From Thiomicrorhabdus lithotrophica (GTDB taxonomy: Bacteria > Pseudomonadota > Gammaproteobacteria > Thiomicrospirales > Thiomicrospiraceae): a stretch of 64,000 nt of DNA. How positions within the stretch are numbered: position 1 is the stretch's first letter; the number at the start of each line of letters is the position of its first letter. A model generated the notes under the pieces. That model was given only the letters and a program-made list of their open reading frames with translations. It had not been told where the DNA came from and ran no database searches. A program made the translations under genes and the position numbers. Shown in pieces: positions 54,766-63,395 of this stretch. The DNA lies in assembly GCF_029201445.1 (NCBI RefSeq), contig NZ_CP102381.1:434001-498000 (forward strand), written 5' to 3'.

Positions 54766-55590
54766 ATGAGTAAAATTGCAACGATTTTAGGCATCATCAT
54801 TGGCTCAATAATTTTAATATTGAGCATGATTGATTACCAGCAAGGTCAGTTTATCTATGCATTCCTTAATTGGCAGGGTTTGGCATTAGTGCTGGGTGGC
54901 ACTTTTGCAGCCATTCTTATTAACTATCCTCTCAGTCAGGTAGGCTGTGTCTTTAAAGGCTTTAGTAAAGTTCTTACCTCAGAACCTCCAGGATATAGCG
55001 ATATTATTGAGGAGATGGTTCATCTAAGTCATATCTCTAGACAGAAAGGTTTATTAGCTGTAGAGAATCAAATTGATATGATTGAAGACCGTTACTTACG
55101 TTTTGCGTTAACTGAAATGTTGGTCTATCAAGATACTCAGATATTGCGCCAAAGCCTTGAAAACCGTTTGTTCAATATGCGATTACGTCACCTCTCTTGC
55201 CAAGAAGTTTACGGTAATATGGCTTCTTATGCGCCAGCGTTTGGCATGATGGGAACCGTTATGGGGTTAATTATTATGATGACCACTCAGGTTGCCGATA
55301 CAAGCTCTCCTTATGGCGGAGCAGAAGCTCAAGATATGTTGGGTAGTCTATTGAGTGGCATGGGCCTAGCGCTAGTTACTACTTTTTATGGCGTGATGTT
55401 TTCTAACCTAGTGTTTCTACCTATAGCGGGTAAACTCAAAGTTTTAACGGATGCTGAAGTACTGCGCAACGAGATGATTATTCAGGGTGTGATGGCTTTG
55501 AAAAAAACAGAATCTACACTGTTGCTTAAAGAGCAATTACTAGCTTTTGTAAACGAAAAAACCAAGCAAAAACTCGAATCTTTAAGGTAG
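54766..55590 (+). CDS. MotA/PomA-like stator channel subunit
   Basis: A 274-residue inner-membrane protein of the MotA/TolQ/ExbB proton-channel superfamily, closest in form to flagellar MotA/PomA. Four helices are seen (about 5-25, 33-52, 148-172, 185-205) with the helix 3-4 stretches YAPAFGMMGTVMGLIIMMTT and TTFYGVMFSNLVFLPIAGKL that carry the conserved prolines. A charged cytosolic loop (EDRYLRFALTEMLVYQDTQI) lies where rotor contacts are made. It starts directly after plsC and is followed by two MotB-like genes. No flagellar genes are in the window, so a flagellar, gliding or envelope role cannot be decided. Confidence 0.85.
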   Translation: MSKIATILGIIIGSIILILSMIDYQQGQFIYAFLNWQGLALVLGGTFAAILINYPLSQVGCVFKGFSKVLTSEPPGYSDIIEEMVHLSHISRQKGLLAVENQIDMIEDRYLRFALTEMLVYQDTQILRQSLENRLFNMRLRHLSCQEVYGNMASYAPAFGMMGTVMGLIIMMTTQVADTSSPYGGAEAQDMLGSLLSGMGLALVTTFYGVMFSNLVFLPIAGKLKVLTDAEVLRNEMIIQGVMALKKTESTLLLKEQLLAFVNEKTKQKLESLR

Positions 55591-55599
55591 GGCATCATT

Positions 55600-56394
55600 A
55601 TGTCTTTACTTCTGTTATCACACCTGCAAAAAAACAAAAAAAACAACGTACCAGGCCTGGTAGATCCACATTCAAATGAAGCTCAGCAGGTGAAGCGAAA
55701 TCGTTTATGGTTATTAACTTATATCTCGTTGTTTACCTCTTTATTAGCCTTTTTTATATTGATGATTACCTTAGTTGAGTTAGAGGGATCAACGCCAAAG
55801 CGTAACTATCAAAAATTAGTGGGTAAAATTTATAAAGAGGTAACGTATCAATCTACGCTGCAAGGTATCGATTGGTTGCAGATTGAAAATACCTTAACAA
55901 AAGGCGTGCGATTATCTATTCCTCCAGATCTAGTGGCAAATTCTTCTTTATTTTCTTCCGCTAGTGCTCAAATAAATCCAAGGTACCTTCCTTATTTACA
56001 GAGTATTGTTGATGTTTTAACCGCCTTGAATTTTCAAGACTTTAATACAAGACATGCAAAGTTAATAGATGGCATTGAATCGGCAGGTTATAAGGTTGAT
56101 TTTATGATTCGTGTTGAAGGGCATACCGACTCGCTTGTCATGGCGCCTACAGCTCGATTTAGAGATAATGTTGAATTGAGTACCTTTAGAGCCTACGCAA
56201 TGATGGAGTGGCTAAGGATTCATACTGGTTTAGCCAAAAATAAATTTGCTATATCCGGTTATGGTAGCTTTCATCCGTTAACAGTTAATTCAGAGCAGGC
56301 TGAAAACCGCAGAATAGAGATATATTTAGTGCCTTTAGTTAGGGTTAAAACGACAGGAAAAATTGACTTAGATAATGAAGAGCTTGTGTTATGA
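55600..56394 (+). CDS. MotB-like OmpA-domain protein lacking the ion-binding aspartate
   Basis: A 264-residue protein with one membrane helix (about 36-59) and a C-terminal OmpA-like peptidoglycan-binding domain (about 165-255: VEGHTDS, VELSTFRAYAMM, ISGYGSFHPL, NRRIEIYL). In the helix WLLTYISLFTSLLAFF, aligned by its Trp-Leu-Leu to the next gene, position 43 is Ser where MotB proteins have the essential Asp. It may be a structural partner in a mixed stator. A perfect palindrome copy interrupts the N-terminal cytosolic tail (VPGLVD, residues 17-22). It overlaps the next gene by four bases. Confidence 0.82.
   Translation: MSLLLLSHLQKNKKNNVPGLVDPHSNEAQQVKRNRLWLLTYISLFTSLLAFFILMITLVELEGSTPKRNYQKLVGKIYKEVTYQSTLQGIDWLQIENTLTKGVRLSIPPDLVANSSLFSSASAQINPRYLPYLQSIVDVLTALNFQDFNTRHAKLIDGIESAGYKVDFMIRVEGHTDSLVMAPTARFRDNVELSTFRAYAMMEWLRIHTGLAKNKFAISGYGSFHPLTVNSEQAENRRIEIYLVPLVRVKTTGKIDLDNEELVL
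55649..55662. repeat. Iterated palindrome copy 21, perfect, 14 bases, in the first MotB-like gene
   Basis: TACCAGGCCTGGTA read as Pro-Gly-Leu-Val in the cytosolic tail, a position with little structural constraint. Confidence 0.9.
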
Positions 56395-57071
56395 ATATTG
56401 TCTTAGAGCGTGCGAAGTCAGCCTGGTTGTTAGCCTTTGGTGATGTCATTACATTATTGATTACCTTCTTTATTATGACGATTGTGTTGAACAAAGGTGA
56501 AATCAGTAAGATTCAGAAGTGGGTAGACCAACAAGTGAATGAAACCTATCAGGTGTTAAGGACTGAGATTGAAAACAAAAACCTACAAGTGATTAAGATT
56601 AGCCGAAATGCAAATGGTGTCTTACTGACGATTAAAAGTGATAAGGCTTTTGAGAGTGGGTCATTTACCCCTTCGGTTCAACTTCAGTCTGAGTTAGCTG
56701 TTATTGGCAATATGCTCAATAAAACGCCCTTATTAAACATTGAACAGTCACAAGAGAATAAAAAGATTATTAAACGCGCTAAAGAAGATGGCATGCAGTG
56801 GTATTCAGAAGTGGTGGTAGAGGGACATACAGATAATGACAAGATAAACCCTTTGTCTCGATTAAGAAATAACTTTTTCTTAAGTACGCTTAGAGCTCAA
56901 TCTGTTATGCAAACGTTATATACAGTCAGCGATTTGCCTGCGAATTTTTTTTCGGTAGCGGGTTATGGTGAGTGGCAAACAGTTGCATCAAATGAAACGG
57001 AACAAGGTAAACAACAAAATAGACGAGTAGAAATACTGCTTACAGCAAGTTTTCAAAAGAGTTCTTATTGA
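56391..57071 (+). CDS. MotB-like OmpA-domain protein with intact ion-binding aspartate
   Basis: A 226-residue protein with one N-terminal membrane helix (about 11-33) WLLAFGDVITLLITFF, whose Asp18 matches the ion-binding Asp of MotB/PomB, and a C-terminal OmpA-like domain (about 135-222: VEGHTDN, FFLSTLRAQSVM, VAGYGEWQ, NRRVEILL). It is short for MotB (about 300) because the linker is reduced. It overlaps the preceding paralogue by four bases, implying stoichiometric synthesis. A functional stator with the MotA-like protein is likely; whether the partner MotB is included is open. Confidence 0.85.
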   Translation: MNIVLERAKSAWLLAFGDVITLLITFFIMTIVLNKGEISKIQKWVDQQVNETYQVLRTEIENKNLQVIKISRNANGVLLTIKSDKAFESGSFTPSVQLQSELAVIGNMLNKTPLLNIEQSQENKKIIKRAKEDGMQWYSEVVVEGHTDNDKINPLSRLRNNFFLSTLRAQSVMQTLYTVSDLPANFFSVAGYGEWQTVASNETEQGKQQNRRVEILLTASFQKSSY

Positions 57072-57136
57072 TTTTTGTGTTTTGTAATTATCGATAATAG
57101 ATGTTGTTCTGTTCAGCAAGATTGTTAAATTGAAGT

Positions 57137-57150
57137 TACCAGGCCTGGTA
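57137..57150. repeat. Iterated palindrome copy 22, perfect, 14 bases, between converging genes
   Basis: TACCAGGCCTGGTA, 65 bases after the second MotB-like gene and before the chemoreceptor terminator. Confidence 0.92.
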
Positions 57151-57186
57151 GGTTATTTGAATAGAAGAAAGGTTTTAATAAAATGA

Positions 57187-57204
57187 CCAGCTGATTTCAG
57201 CTGG
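57187..57204 (-). terminator. Possible terminator of the SCO-chemoreceptor operon
   Basis: CCAGCTGA-TT-TCAGCTGG is a perfect 18-base inverted repeat, 32 bases beyond the chemoreceptor stop. Reading the minus strand, it is followed by TCATTTTATT. Confidence 0.5.
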
Positions 57205-57236
57205 CCAATAGGTTTAGCTAATAGTTTGTAAGCTGT

Positions 57237-59216
57237 TTATTTGGATGGTAATTTGGGAACTGCATCACTTATTTCAAATTGACTAATCGTGTCAGATAAT
57301 GCGTCGACCTCACCCACAACTAAGTTGGCAGAATCCATTGCTTTATTGGCAATATGTACATTGTTTTGAGTGGTTTGATCCATTTGAGATATTTGCTGGT
57401 TCAGGGTTGAAATACTGTTCGCCTGCTCCAAGCTCATTGCCGCCATTTCAGAAATTAGCTCACTAACACTGTTTATTCCTGTATTGATGTCACCTAGTGC
57501 CTCACCCGATTTTTCAACCATTTGTGTGCCTGATTCAATCGCGTTTACGGTATTGTCAATTAAGCCACGAATCTCTTTAGCGGCATCAGCTGATTTTTGT
57601 GCAAGCGTACGAACCTCACCGGCAACAACCGCAAATCCACGTCCTTGCTCGCCAGCACGAGCCGCTTCTACTGCGGCGTTAAGGGCCAATAGGTTGGTTT
57701 GGAAAGCGATACTATCAATAAGGCCAACAATCTCAGCAATTTTTTGACTAGAGTTTTGAATACTGCGCATAGAGTCAATGGTGTTATTCATAACTGACAC
57801 ACCTTCTTGAGCTTGCGTTCTCGCTCTATCAGATAACTGATTGGCTTGAACAGCACTGTCGGCAGACTGTTTAACCTCATGAGTAATACGTTCCATCGTA
57901 TCAGCGGAATTTTGTAGTTCTAATGCCTGATTAGATAGGCTATTAGAGAGTGTTACACTGTCACCAGATATGCTGGCTGATGCATTTTGTAGCTTGCCAT
58001 TCATTTGAGTTACATTGTTAATTAAGCTGTTTAAACTATGGAATGCCGTGTTCATACCATCTTTAATAGTGTTTAGCTCACCTTTGTAGGTACCTTGTAT
58101 TAATTGATTTAATTTTCCTGAGCTGAGGCGTTCAGAAGCTTGGTTAATTTCGGTAAATGCTTCTTGAACCTCATCTAAGGCTTGGTTTACATTCTTTTTA
58201 AGAAGGTCTAACTGTCCAGGAGCATCTATATCTATACGCTGTCCAAAATCACCGTTTGATAACCCTTCCATGACTTCCATCAGTTTAGAGATCATGTTTT
58301 CTGTTTGGCTCATCGCTTCATCCACTTTTAGCTTTAAGTCGCCCTGCACTTTTGGATTCATTCGAACTGAAAAATCACCGCGATTTAAACCGTCCATAAT
58401 TTCTTCTAGACTCGCCATGGTGTCAGTAACACTTTGGGCTGTATTGTTTACAGACTGTTTTAATGTGCCTAAATCACCAGAAAACTCTTGCTGAATACGC
58501 TGATTGAATCGACCTGAAGCAATAGCGTTCATCACTTCATTGATTTGCTTAAATGCTGATTCAATAGAACTTAGTAAACTGTTGGTTGCAATAACTGAAG
58601 GGTGTGTTGCGTTTTCTGCAATACGTGCCGAGAAATTTGAGTTTTCAGAAACATTGTTAATTGTGTTCATGACACTATTAGAAACATCCGCTTCTTTTTT
58701 CATCATAACCGAATAGTAGATTAATACCGCAGATTCAACTACTACAAACAAGGCGTGTAAGAAGGTTAAGCTCCAACTACAGTCATAGCTGAATAGCATA
58801 ATAGGCATGCCAGCCACTTCCACTTGGTTAAGCTGAAGATAGGTTAACAGTAGGTGATGAACTGCAATAACTGCAGCGGCTACAACCACTACTAGCCAGT
58901 CTCTATAGATTAATAAAAATGCCAGAGCAACAAAGATGTGAAAGTGCATTTCTATTCGACCCATTTGCGTTTGGATTAAAGCCGCAGAAAACAGCATCAA
59001 GAATACGCCACTTAAAATCCCAAAACCACGTGTTCCTCTTAATGCAAAATAACTTACCAATACTAAAGCACCAATTATTAAAGTCATAGGTATGGCAAAA
59101 TTAAACGTGTCATAGCCGATTGGGGCAAGAAATGCCAAAAAAGGTATGTGTGCCAATAAAATCAATAGAACTTTTTTATCAGCGGCGAGTAAGACAGGGT
59201 CTTTAACGTTACTCAT
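57237..59216 (-). CDS. Methyl-accepting chemotaxis protein with a six-helix membrane sensor and HAMP array
   Basis: A 659-residue chemoreceptor. The N-terminal 180 residues hold six membrane helices with clustered histidines (GRIEMHFHIFVALAF, then YRDW, and AVIAVHHLLLTYLQ), a sensor type seen in several signal proteins, with no large periplasmic domain. Four tandem HAMP-like units follow (for example ASGRFNQRIQQEFSGDL, NRGDFSVRM, SNGDFGQRI, SSGKLNQLI). The signalling tip IAFQTNLLALNAAVEAARAG is intact. Its start overlaps the SCO-family gene by eight bases. Histidine pairs plus a copper/redox chaperone neighbour suggest metal, oxygen or redox sensing; this is inference. Confidence 0.88.
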   Translation of the reverse strand: MSNVKDPVLLAADKKVLLILLAHIPFLAFLAPIGYDTFNFAIPMTLIIGALVLVSYFALRGTRGFGILSGVFLMLFSAALIQTQMGRIEMHFHIFVALAFLLIYRDWLVVVVAAAVIAVHHLLLTYLQLNQVEVAGMPIMLFSYDCSWSLTFLHALFVVVESAVLIYYSVMMKKEADVSNSVMNTINNVSENSNFSARIAENATHPSVIATNSLLSSIESAFKQINEVMNAIASGRFNQRIQQEFSGDLGTLKQSVNNTAQSVTDTMASLEEIMDGLNRGDFSVRMNPKVQGDLKLKVDEAMSQTENMISKLMEVMEGLSNGDFGQRIDIDAPGQLDLLKKNVNQALDEVQEAFTEINQASERLSSGKLNQLIQGTYKGELNTIKDGMNTAFHSLNSLINNVTQMNGKLQNASASISGDSVTLSNSLSNQALELQNSADTMERITHEVKQSADSAVQANQLSDRARTQAQEGVSVMNNTIDSMRSIQNSSQKIAEIVGLIDSIAFQTNLLALNAAVEAARAGEQGRGFAVVAGEVRTLAQKSADAAKEIRGLIDNTVNAIESGTQMVEKSGEALGDINTGINSVSELISEMAAMSLEQANSISTLNQQISQMDQTTQNNVHIANKAMDSANLVVGEVDALSDTISQFEISDAVPKLPSK

Positions 59217-59868
59217 AGTTTGCCTCCTTGGCTTTTAGAGAGAGTTTTGTAGTTTGGTTTTCATTAAATTTCATTCTAAGAAGGTTTAAATCTTCGATGA
59301 CTTTATCATAGCGTAAATACGTATTTTGGTAGATTACTTTGATTTTTCCATTAGGGTCAATTAAAAAAATATTTCCTGGATGAGAAATTTCGTAATCTTT
59401 TCCGATTTGAGTACCACTCTCTGGTGAGAAGTAGGCTTTGTATTTACTGGCTACTGATTGAATCTCACGCATTGACTGACCCGTTAAGGCATAAAAGTTT
59501 GAACCAAACTGATTAAAGTAATCATTTAGTAATTGTTTGGAGTCACGTTTTGGATCCATGGTGACAAAAATGAAATCTAAATCCTTGTTTGTGGTTTGGT
59601 GGTTGATATTAAACATAACGCCCACTTGGTTATGGCAAACTTCATCGCAGTTTAAATAGCCAAAATATAAAAAAGTAAATTTCCCCTTATGTTGCGACAA
59701 ACTGTGTTCTTTACCTTGAGTGTCACTTAATGTAAAGTCAGGCGCTACTTGGTCGATTTTACGGCCGTAATACTCTCCTGTTGTGACCCAATAAAACACT
59801 AGCGGCATCACTATCAATATAGCCAAAGAAATTGTAATAATAACTGTGAAGCGTGATTTTATATTCAT
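59209..59868 (-). CDS. SCO1/SenC-family thioredoxin-fold copper/redox protein
   Basis: A 219-residue membrane-anchored periplasmic protein (helix about 8-28). The thioredoxin-like fold has PDFTLSDTQGKEHSLSQ, the copper-binding Cys-x3-Cys in YLNCDEVCHNQ and the distal His in ISHPGNIFLIDP. SCO proteins deliver copper to cytochrome oxidase or act as thiol-disulfide exchangers. No oxidase gene is near; instead the gene overlaps the downstream chemoreceptor by eight bases, pointing to a shared sensory job. The C-terminal tail (about 20 residues) is polar and variable. Confidence 0.87.
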   Translation of the reverse strand: MNIKSRFTVIITISLAILIVMPLVFYWVTTGEYYGRKIDQVAPDFTLSDTQGKEHSLSQHKGKFTFLYFGYLNCDEVCHNQVGVMFNINHQTTNKDLDFIFVTMDPKRDSKQLLNDYFNQFGSNFYALTGQSMREIQSVASKYKAYFSPESGTQIGKDYEISHPGNIFLIDPNGKIKVIYQNTYLRYDKVIEDLNLLRMKFNENQTTKLSLKAKEANYE

Positions 59869-59971
59869 TTTGAATTCAGTAATCGTTTAAGTTGTAGCTT
59901 ATATATAGCAAAGAAATTGGGTCTGTTTTTATTGCTATCAAACAATGTGTAAAAGCTAAGCAAGTTTTAGG

Positions 59972-60661
59972 CTAAAGTTGCCAATTAATAATAGATTTAT
60001 TATTTTTTTTTAGATAAGCATTGGTTTTTGAAAAAGGCTGGCTACCAAAAAAACCTCTGTAGGCGGATAGTGGGGAAGGGTGTGGGCTTTCTATGACGAG
60101 GTGTTTATGACGGTCAATCATTTTGCCTTTTTTCTGGGCGTAAGCTCCCCATAAGACAAATACGCAATGTTCGTTTTGAGCATTAACAACTTCAATCACA
60201 GCATCTGTAAATTGCTCCCAGCCTTTATTTTGGTGAGAATTTGTTAGGCCTGCCTCTACCGTTAATACGGCATTAAGTAATAAAACACCTTGATTTGCCC
60301 ACGGTTGCAGGTTGCCAGTATGTTGATTATCAACACCTATGTCCGTCATGAGTTCTTTGTTTATATTCAATAGTGACTTAGGCAGAGGTTTTACATCAGG
60401 CTTAACAGAAAAGCATAGGCCGTGTGCATGACCTGGCGTTGGGTAGGGGTCTTGTCCAATAATGATGACCTTAACTTGGTCTAATGGCGTGCTATTCAAA
60501 GCATTAAACCATTCACTCGTTTTAGGGAGGATTTTTTTTCCCGAGGCTTTTTCTGAAGTTAAAAAAGCCCGTAGCTCCTGCATGTAGGGTTTAGAAAATT
60601 CATTTTCTAAATAAGGTAACCAGCTAGAGTCTAGTTTAATGTCTAAGTTGTTATCAATCAT
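59972..60661 (-). CDS. ung: Uracil-DNA glycosylase
   Basis: Ung removes uracil from DNA. The 229-residue family 1 enzyme has the catalytic water-activating Asp in IIGQDPYPTPGHAHGLCFS, LLNAVLTVEAG and the late HPSPLSAYRGFFG. The ATG at 60661 (MIDNNLD) is chosen because the open frame beyond it starts only with a TTG and overlaps pdxH. It lies 17 bases after pdxH and should be cotranscribed with it. The binding site is weak (AAAG). Confidence 0.95.
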   Translation of the reverse strand: MIDNNLDIKLDSSWLPYLENEFSKPYMQELRAFLTSEKASGKKILPKTSEWFNALNSTPLDQVKVIIIGQDPYPTPGHAHGLCFSVKPDVKPLPKSLLNINKELMTDIGVDNQHTGNLQPWANQGVLLLNAVLTVEAGLTNSHQNKGWEQFTDAVIEVVNAQNEHCVFVLWGAYAQKKGKMIDRHKHLVIESPHPSPLSAYRGFFGSQPFSKTNAYLKKNNKSIINWQL

Positions 60662-60678
60662 CTTTAAAAGGTAGTAAT

Positions 60679-61335
60679 CTAAGGTGCTAAGCGGTCGATT
60701 GACCAATCTTGATTATTTGATACAGAGCATTTTGTAAATATAAAACGGTCATGTAAACGATTCGGTCTACCTTGCCAAAACTCAAAGCGATTAGGAATTA
60801 AACGGTAGCCCCCCCAATGGTCTGGGCGTTTAACATCAACATGCTCATAAAGAGCTTCTTGAATAGCATAGTTTTGCTCCAAAGTTTTGCGGCCAGGCAC
60901 AACTGAACTTTGTGTGGAGCTGGCAGCAGCTAATTGGCTATCACGCGGGCGAGAGTGAAAATAGTTTTCAGATTGCTCCGCTGCAATTTTTTCTAGTGAA
61001 CCTTCAATGCGGACTTGTCTATCCATTTGAGGCCAAAAAAACAGTAAAGAAGCCTTAGCGTTTGCTTCAATTTGTTGACCTTTGTCGCTATCGTAATGCG
61101 TGTAAAACACAAAGCCTTGTTCATCGCTTTCTTTCAATAACACAACTCGGCTATGTGGTTGGCCATTGCTATCTACAGTGGATACAGACATTGCTGTTGG
61201 GTCAATGATTTTGTTGGCAACCGCTTCATCCATCCAACTAGAAAACTGAATAAAAGGATCACTTGAAAGTTGGTCTCGTGATAGTTCTGTAAAGTCGTAT
61301 TCACGACGTTCTTGATGGTAGTCTCGATTTGGCAT
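60679..61335 (-). CDS. pdxH: Pyridoxamine 5'-phosphate oxidase
   Basis: PdxH uses FMN to make pyridoxal 5'-phosphate. The 218-residue protein starts with the YHQERREYDFTELSRD-like tail of the family, has AMSVSTVDSNGQPHSRVVLL, the FMN segment FFWPQMDRQVRIEGSLE and WGGYRLIPNRFEFWQGR near the C-terminus. Length is normal. It is first in a pdxH-ung operon and diverges from parE across 63 bases. Confidence 0.96.
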   Translation of the reverse strand: MPNRDYHQERREYDFTELSRDQLSSDPFIQFSSWMDEAVANKIIDPTAMSVSTVDSNGQPHSRVVLLKESDEQGFVFYTHYDSDKGQQIEANAKASLLFFWPQMDRQVRIEGSLEKIAAEQSENYFHSRPRDSQLAAASSTQSSVVPGRKTLEQNYAIQEALYEHVDVKRPDHWGGYRLIPNRFEFWQGRPNRLHDRFIFTKCSVSNNQDWSIDRLAP

Positions 61336-61398
61336 AATAATGTGATATCATTTTTAATTAATTTGTCTTTTGTCCATTTTATCACTAGGAATTATTCT

Positions 61399-63291
61399 GT
61401 GAGTGAAAACTACAACGCATCTGAAATAGAAGTTTTAACTGGCCTGGATCCTGTTCGTAAACGTCCGGGTATGTATACCGATACCACTCGACCTAATCAC
61501 TTAGCGCAAGAAGTTATTGATAACAGTGTGGATGAAGCCATTGCAGGGTTTGCCAATGAAATCTCGGTGATTCATTATGCTGATGGCTCAATGAGCATTC
61601 AAGATAATGGTCGAGGTATGCCTGTTGATGTCCACCCAGAGGAAGGCGTGCCAGGTGTAGAAGTGATTATGACGCGTTTACATGCAGGTGGTAAGTTCTC
61701 TAGTAAAGCTTATCAGTTCTCGGGTGGTTTACACGGTGTAGGAATCTCGGTGGTAAATGCCTTATCTAAAAAAGTTGAGATTGAAATCAAGCGTGATGGG
61801 CAGTTGCATGCAATCAGCTTTGCTAATGGTGATTTACTTGAACCGTTAACCGTTACGGGTAAAGTGGGTAAGAAAAATACCGGAACCTTTGTACGATTTT
61901 GGCCTGATGCCTCATTTTTTGATTCACCAAAGTATGCCGTTGGGCGCTTAACCCACCTGTTACGTGCAAAGGCCGTATTAAGCCCTGGATTAAGAATTAC
62001 CTTTACGGATGAAACTACGGGTGAAAGCCAAGAATGGTTTTATGAGAACGGTTTAAAAGATTATTTAAACGATGCTTTAGATGGTCAGGATAGAGTGCCG
62101 ATTGAAGGCTTTATCGGTCAAAGCCAATCTGAAAATGAGGGCGTTGATTGGGCTATTACTTGGTTAGTTGAGCCAAATGAAAGTTTAATGGAAAGCTATG
62201 TAAACTTGATTCCAACCCCTCAAGGTGGTACGCATGTTAATGGTTTACGCTCTGGAGCAACCGATGCGATTAGAGAGTTTTGTGAATTCCGTAACTTGAT
62301 TCCGCGTGGTGTGAAAATTACGCCTGAAGACGCATGGCTTAATGTTGCGTTTGTATTATCCGCTAAATTAAGAGAGCCGCAGTTTGCTGGGCAAACCAAA
62401 GAACGTCTTTCCTCAAGAGAGTGCGTGCCATTTATTTCGGGAGTGGTAAAAGATGCGTTAAGTCTATGGCTTAATCAGCATACTGAAGTAGCTGAAAAAA
62501 TTGCCGAGATGGTTATTAATAACGCATCTAACCGCAGTAAAAAAGCGAAAAAAGTCACGCGTAAAAAGATTACTTCAGGGCCGGCATTACCAGGTAAGTT
62601 GGCCGATTGTACAGAGACGGATTTAACGAGAACAGAGCTGTTTTTAGTAGAGGGTGACTCTGCGGGTGGTTCTGCTAAACAAGCCAGAGATAAAAACTTT
62701 CAGGCGATTATGCCATTACGAGGGAAAATCTTAAATACTTGGGAAGTTGACTCAGGTCAGGTTTTAGCATCTCAAGAAATACACGATATTAGTGTTGCGA
62801 TTGGGGTTGATCCGGGTTCAGAAGACTTAAGTGGATTACGCTACGGTAAAATTTGTATTTTGGCAGATGCCGACTCTGATGGTTTACACATCGCTACACT
62901 GATTTGTGCCTTGTTTGTGCGTCATTTTGCGAGCTTGGTTGAACAAGGGCATATCTATGTTGCTATGCCTCCGTTGTACCGTGTCGATGTGGGTAAAAAA
63001 GTTTTTTACGCTTTGGATGAGCCTGAACGCCAAGGTATTCTGGATCGAATTGAAGCGGAAAAGATGCCTGGTAAGATTTCAGTCACCCGATTCAAAGGGT
63101 TGGGTGAGATGAACCCTGGACAGTTAAGAGAGACAACCATGCTACCTGAGACACGTAGATTAGTGCAATTGCAGTTGCAAGTCGATGGTGGTGAAGAAGT
63201 GAATGAAGTGATGGATAAGTTATTGGCTAAAAAACGCGCCGGTGACAGAAAAATTTGGTTAGAAGATAAAGGGGATTTAGCAGAAGTATAA
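61399..63291 (+). CDS. parE: DNA topoisomerase IV subunit B
   Basis: ParE is the ATPase subunit of topoisomerase IV, which unlinks daughter chromosomes. The 630-residue product has the GHKL ATP site (EVIDNSVDEAIAGFA, DNGRGMPVDVHPEEG), the K-loop and a TOPRIM domain with LVEGDSAGGSAKQARD and LADADSDGLHI. The GTG at 61399 is chosen because AGGA sits eight bases ahead and the length equals E. coli ParE; the frame is open 29 codons further into the pdxH region. parC is not in the window. An intrinsic terminator follows. Confidence 0.96.
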   Translation: MSENYNASEIEVLTGLDPVRKRPGMYTDTTRPNHLAQEVIDNSVDEAIAGFANEISVIHYADGSMSIQDNGRGMPVDVHPEEGVPGVEVIMTRLHAGGKFSSKAYQFSGGLHGVGISVVNALSKKVEIEIKRDGQLHAISFANGDLLEPLTVTGKVGKKNTGTFVRFWPDASFFDSPKYAVGRLTHLLRAKAVLSPGLRITFTDETTGESQEWFYENGLKDYLNDALDGQDRVPIEGFIGQSQSENEGVDWAITWLVEPNESLMESYVNLIPTPQGGTHVNGLRSGATDAIREFCEFRNLIPRGVKITPEDAWLNVAFVLSAKLREPQFAGQTKERLSSRECVPFISGVVKDALSLWLNQHTEVAEKIAEMVINNASNRSKKAKKVTRKKITSGPALPGKLADCTETDLTRTELFLVEGDSAGGSAKQARDKNFQAIMPLRGKILNTWEVDSGQVLASQEIHDISVAIGVDPGSEDLSGLRYGKICILADADSDGLHIATLICALFVRHFASLVEQGHIYVAMPPLYRVDVGKKVFYALDEPERQGILDRIEAEKMPGKISVTRFKGLGEMNPGQLRETTMLPETRRLVQLQLQVDGGEEVNEVMDKLLAKKRAGDRKIWLEDKGDLAEV

Positions 63292-63350
63292 GTCAATGCT
63301 TTTAGCTTTTTTATCAATATAATCTATTCAAAATAGTTTGATTCAACCTT

Positions 63351-63376
63351 AAAGCCCTAACGTGTTAGGGCTTTTT
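63351..63376 (+). terminator. Intrinsic terminator after parE
   Basis: AAAGCCCTAA pairs with TTAGGGCTTT over CGTG, followed by a T-rich run. Confidence 0.9.
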
Positions 63377-63395
63377 CTTTTTAGGAATATTAACA

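Noticed and set aside
54766-57071. Zorya anti-phage system (ZorA/ZorB)
   Set aside because: The MotA-like protein lacks the long ZorA tail, there are two MotB-like genes, and no ZorC, ZorD or ZorE gene follows; lipid and tRNA synthetase genes flank it.
60662-60706. Longer ung with a TTG start inside pdxH
   Set aside because: The ATG at 60661 gives the standard Ung N-terminus. The added residues come from pdxH codons in another frame.
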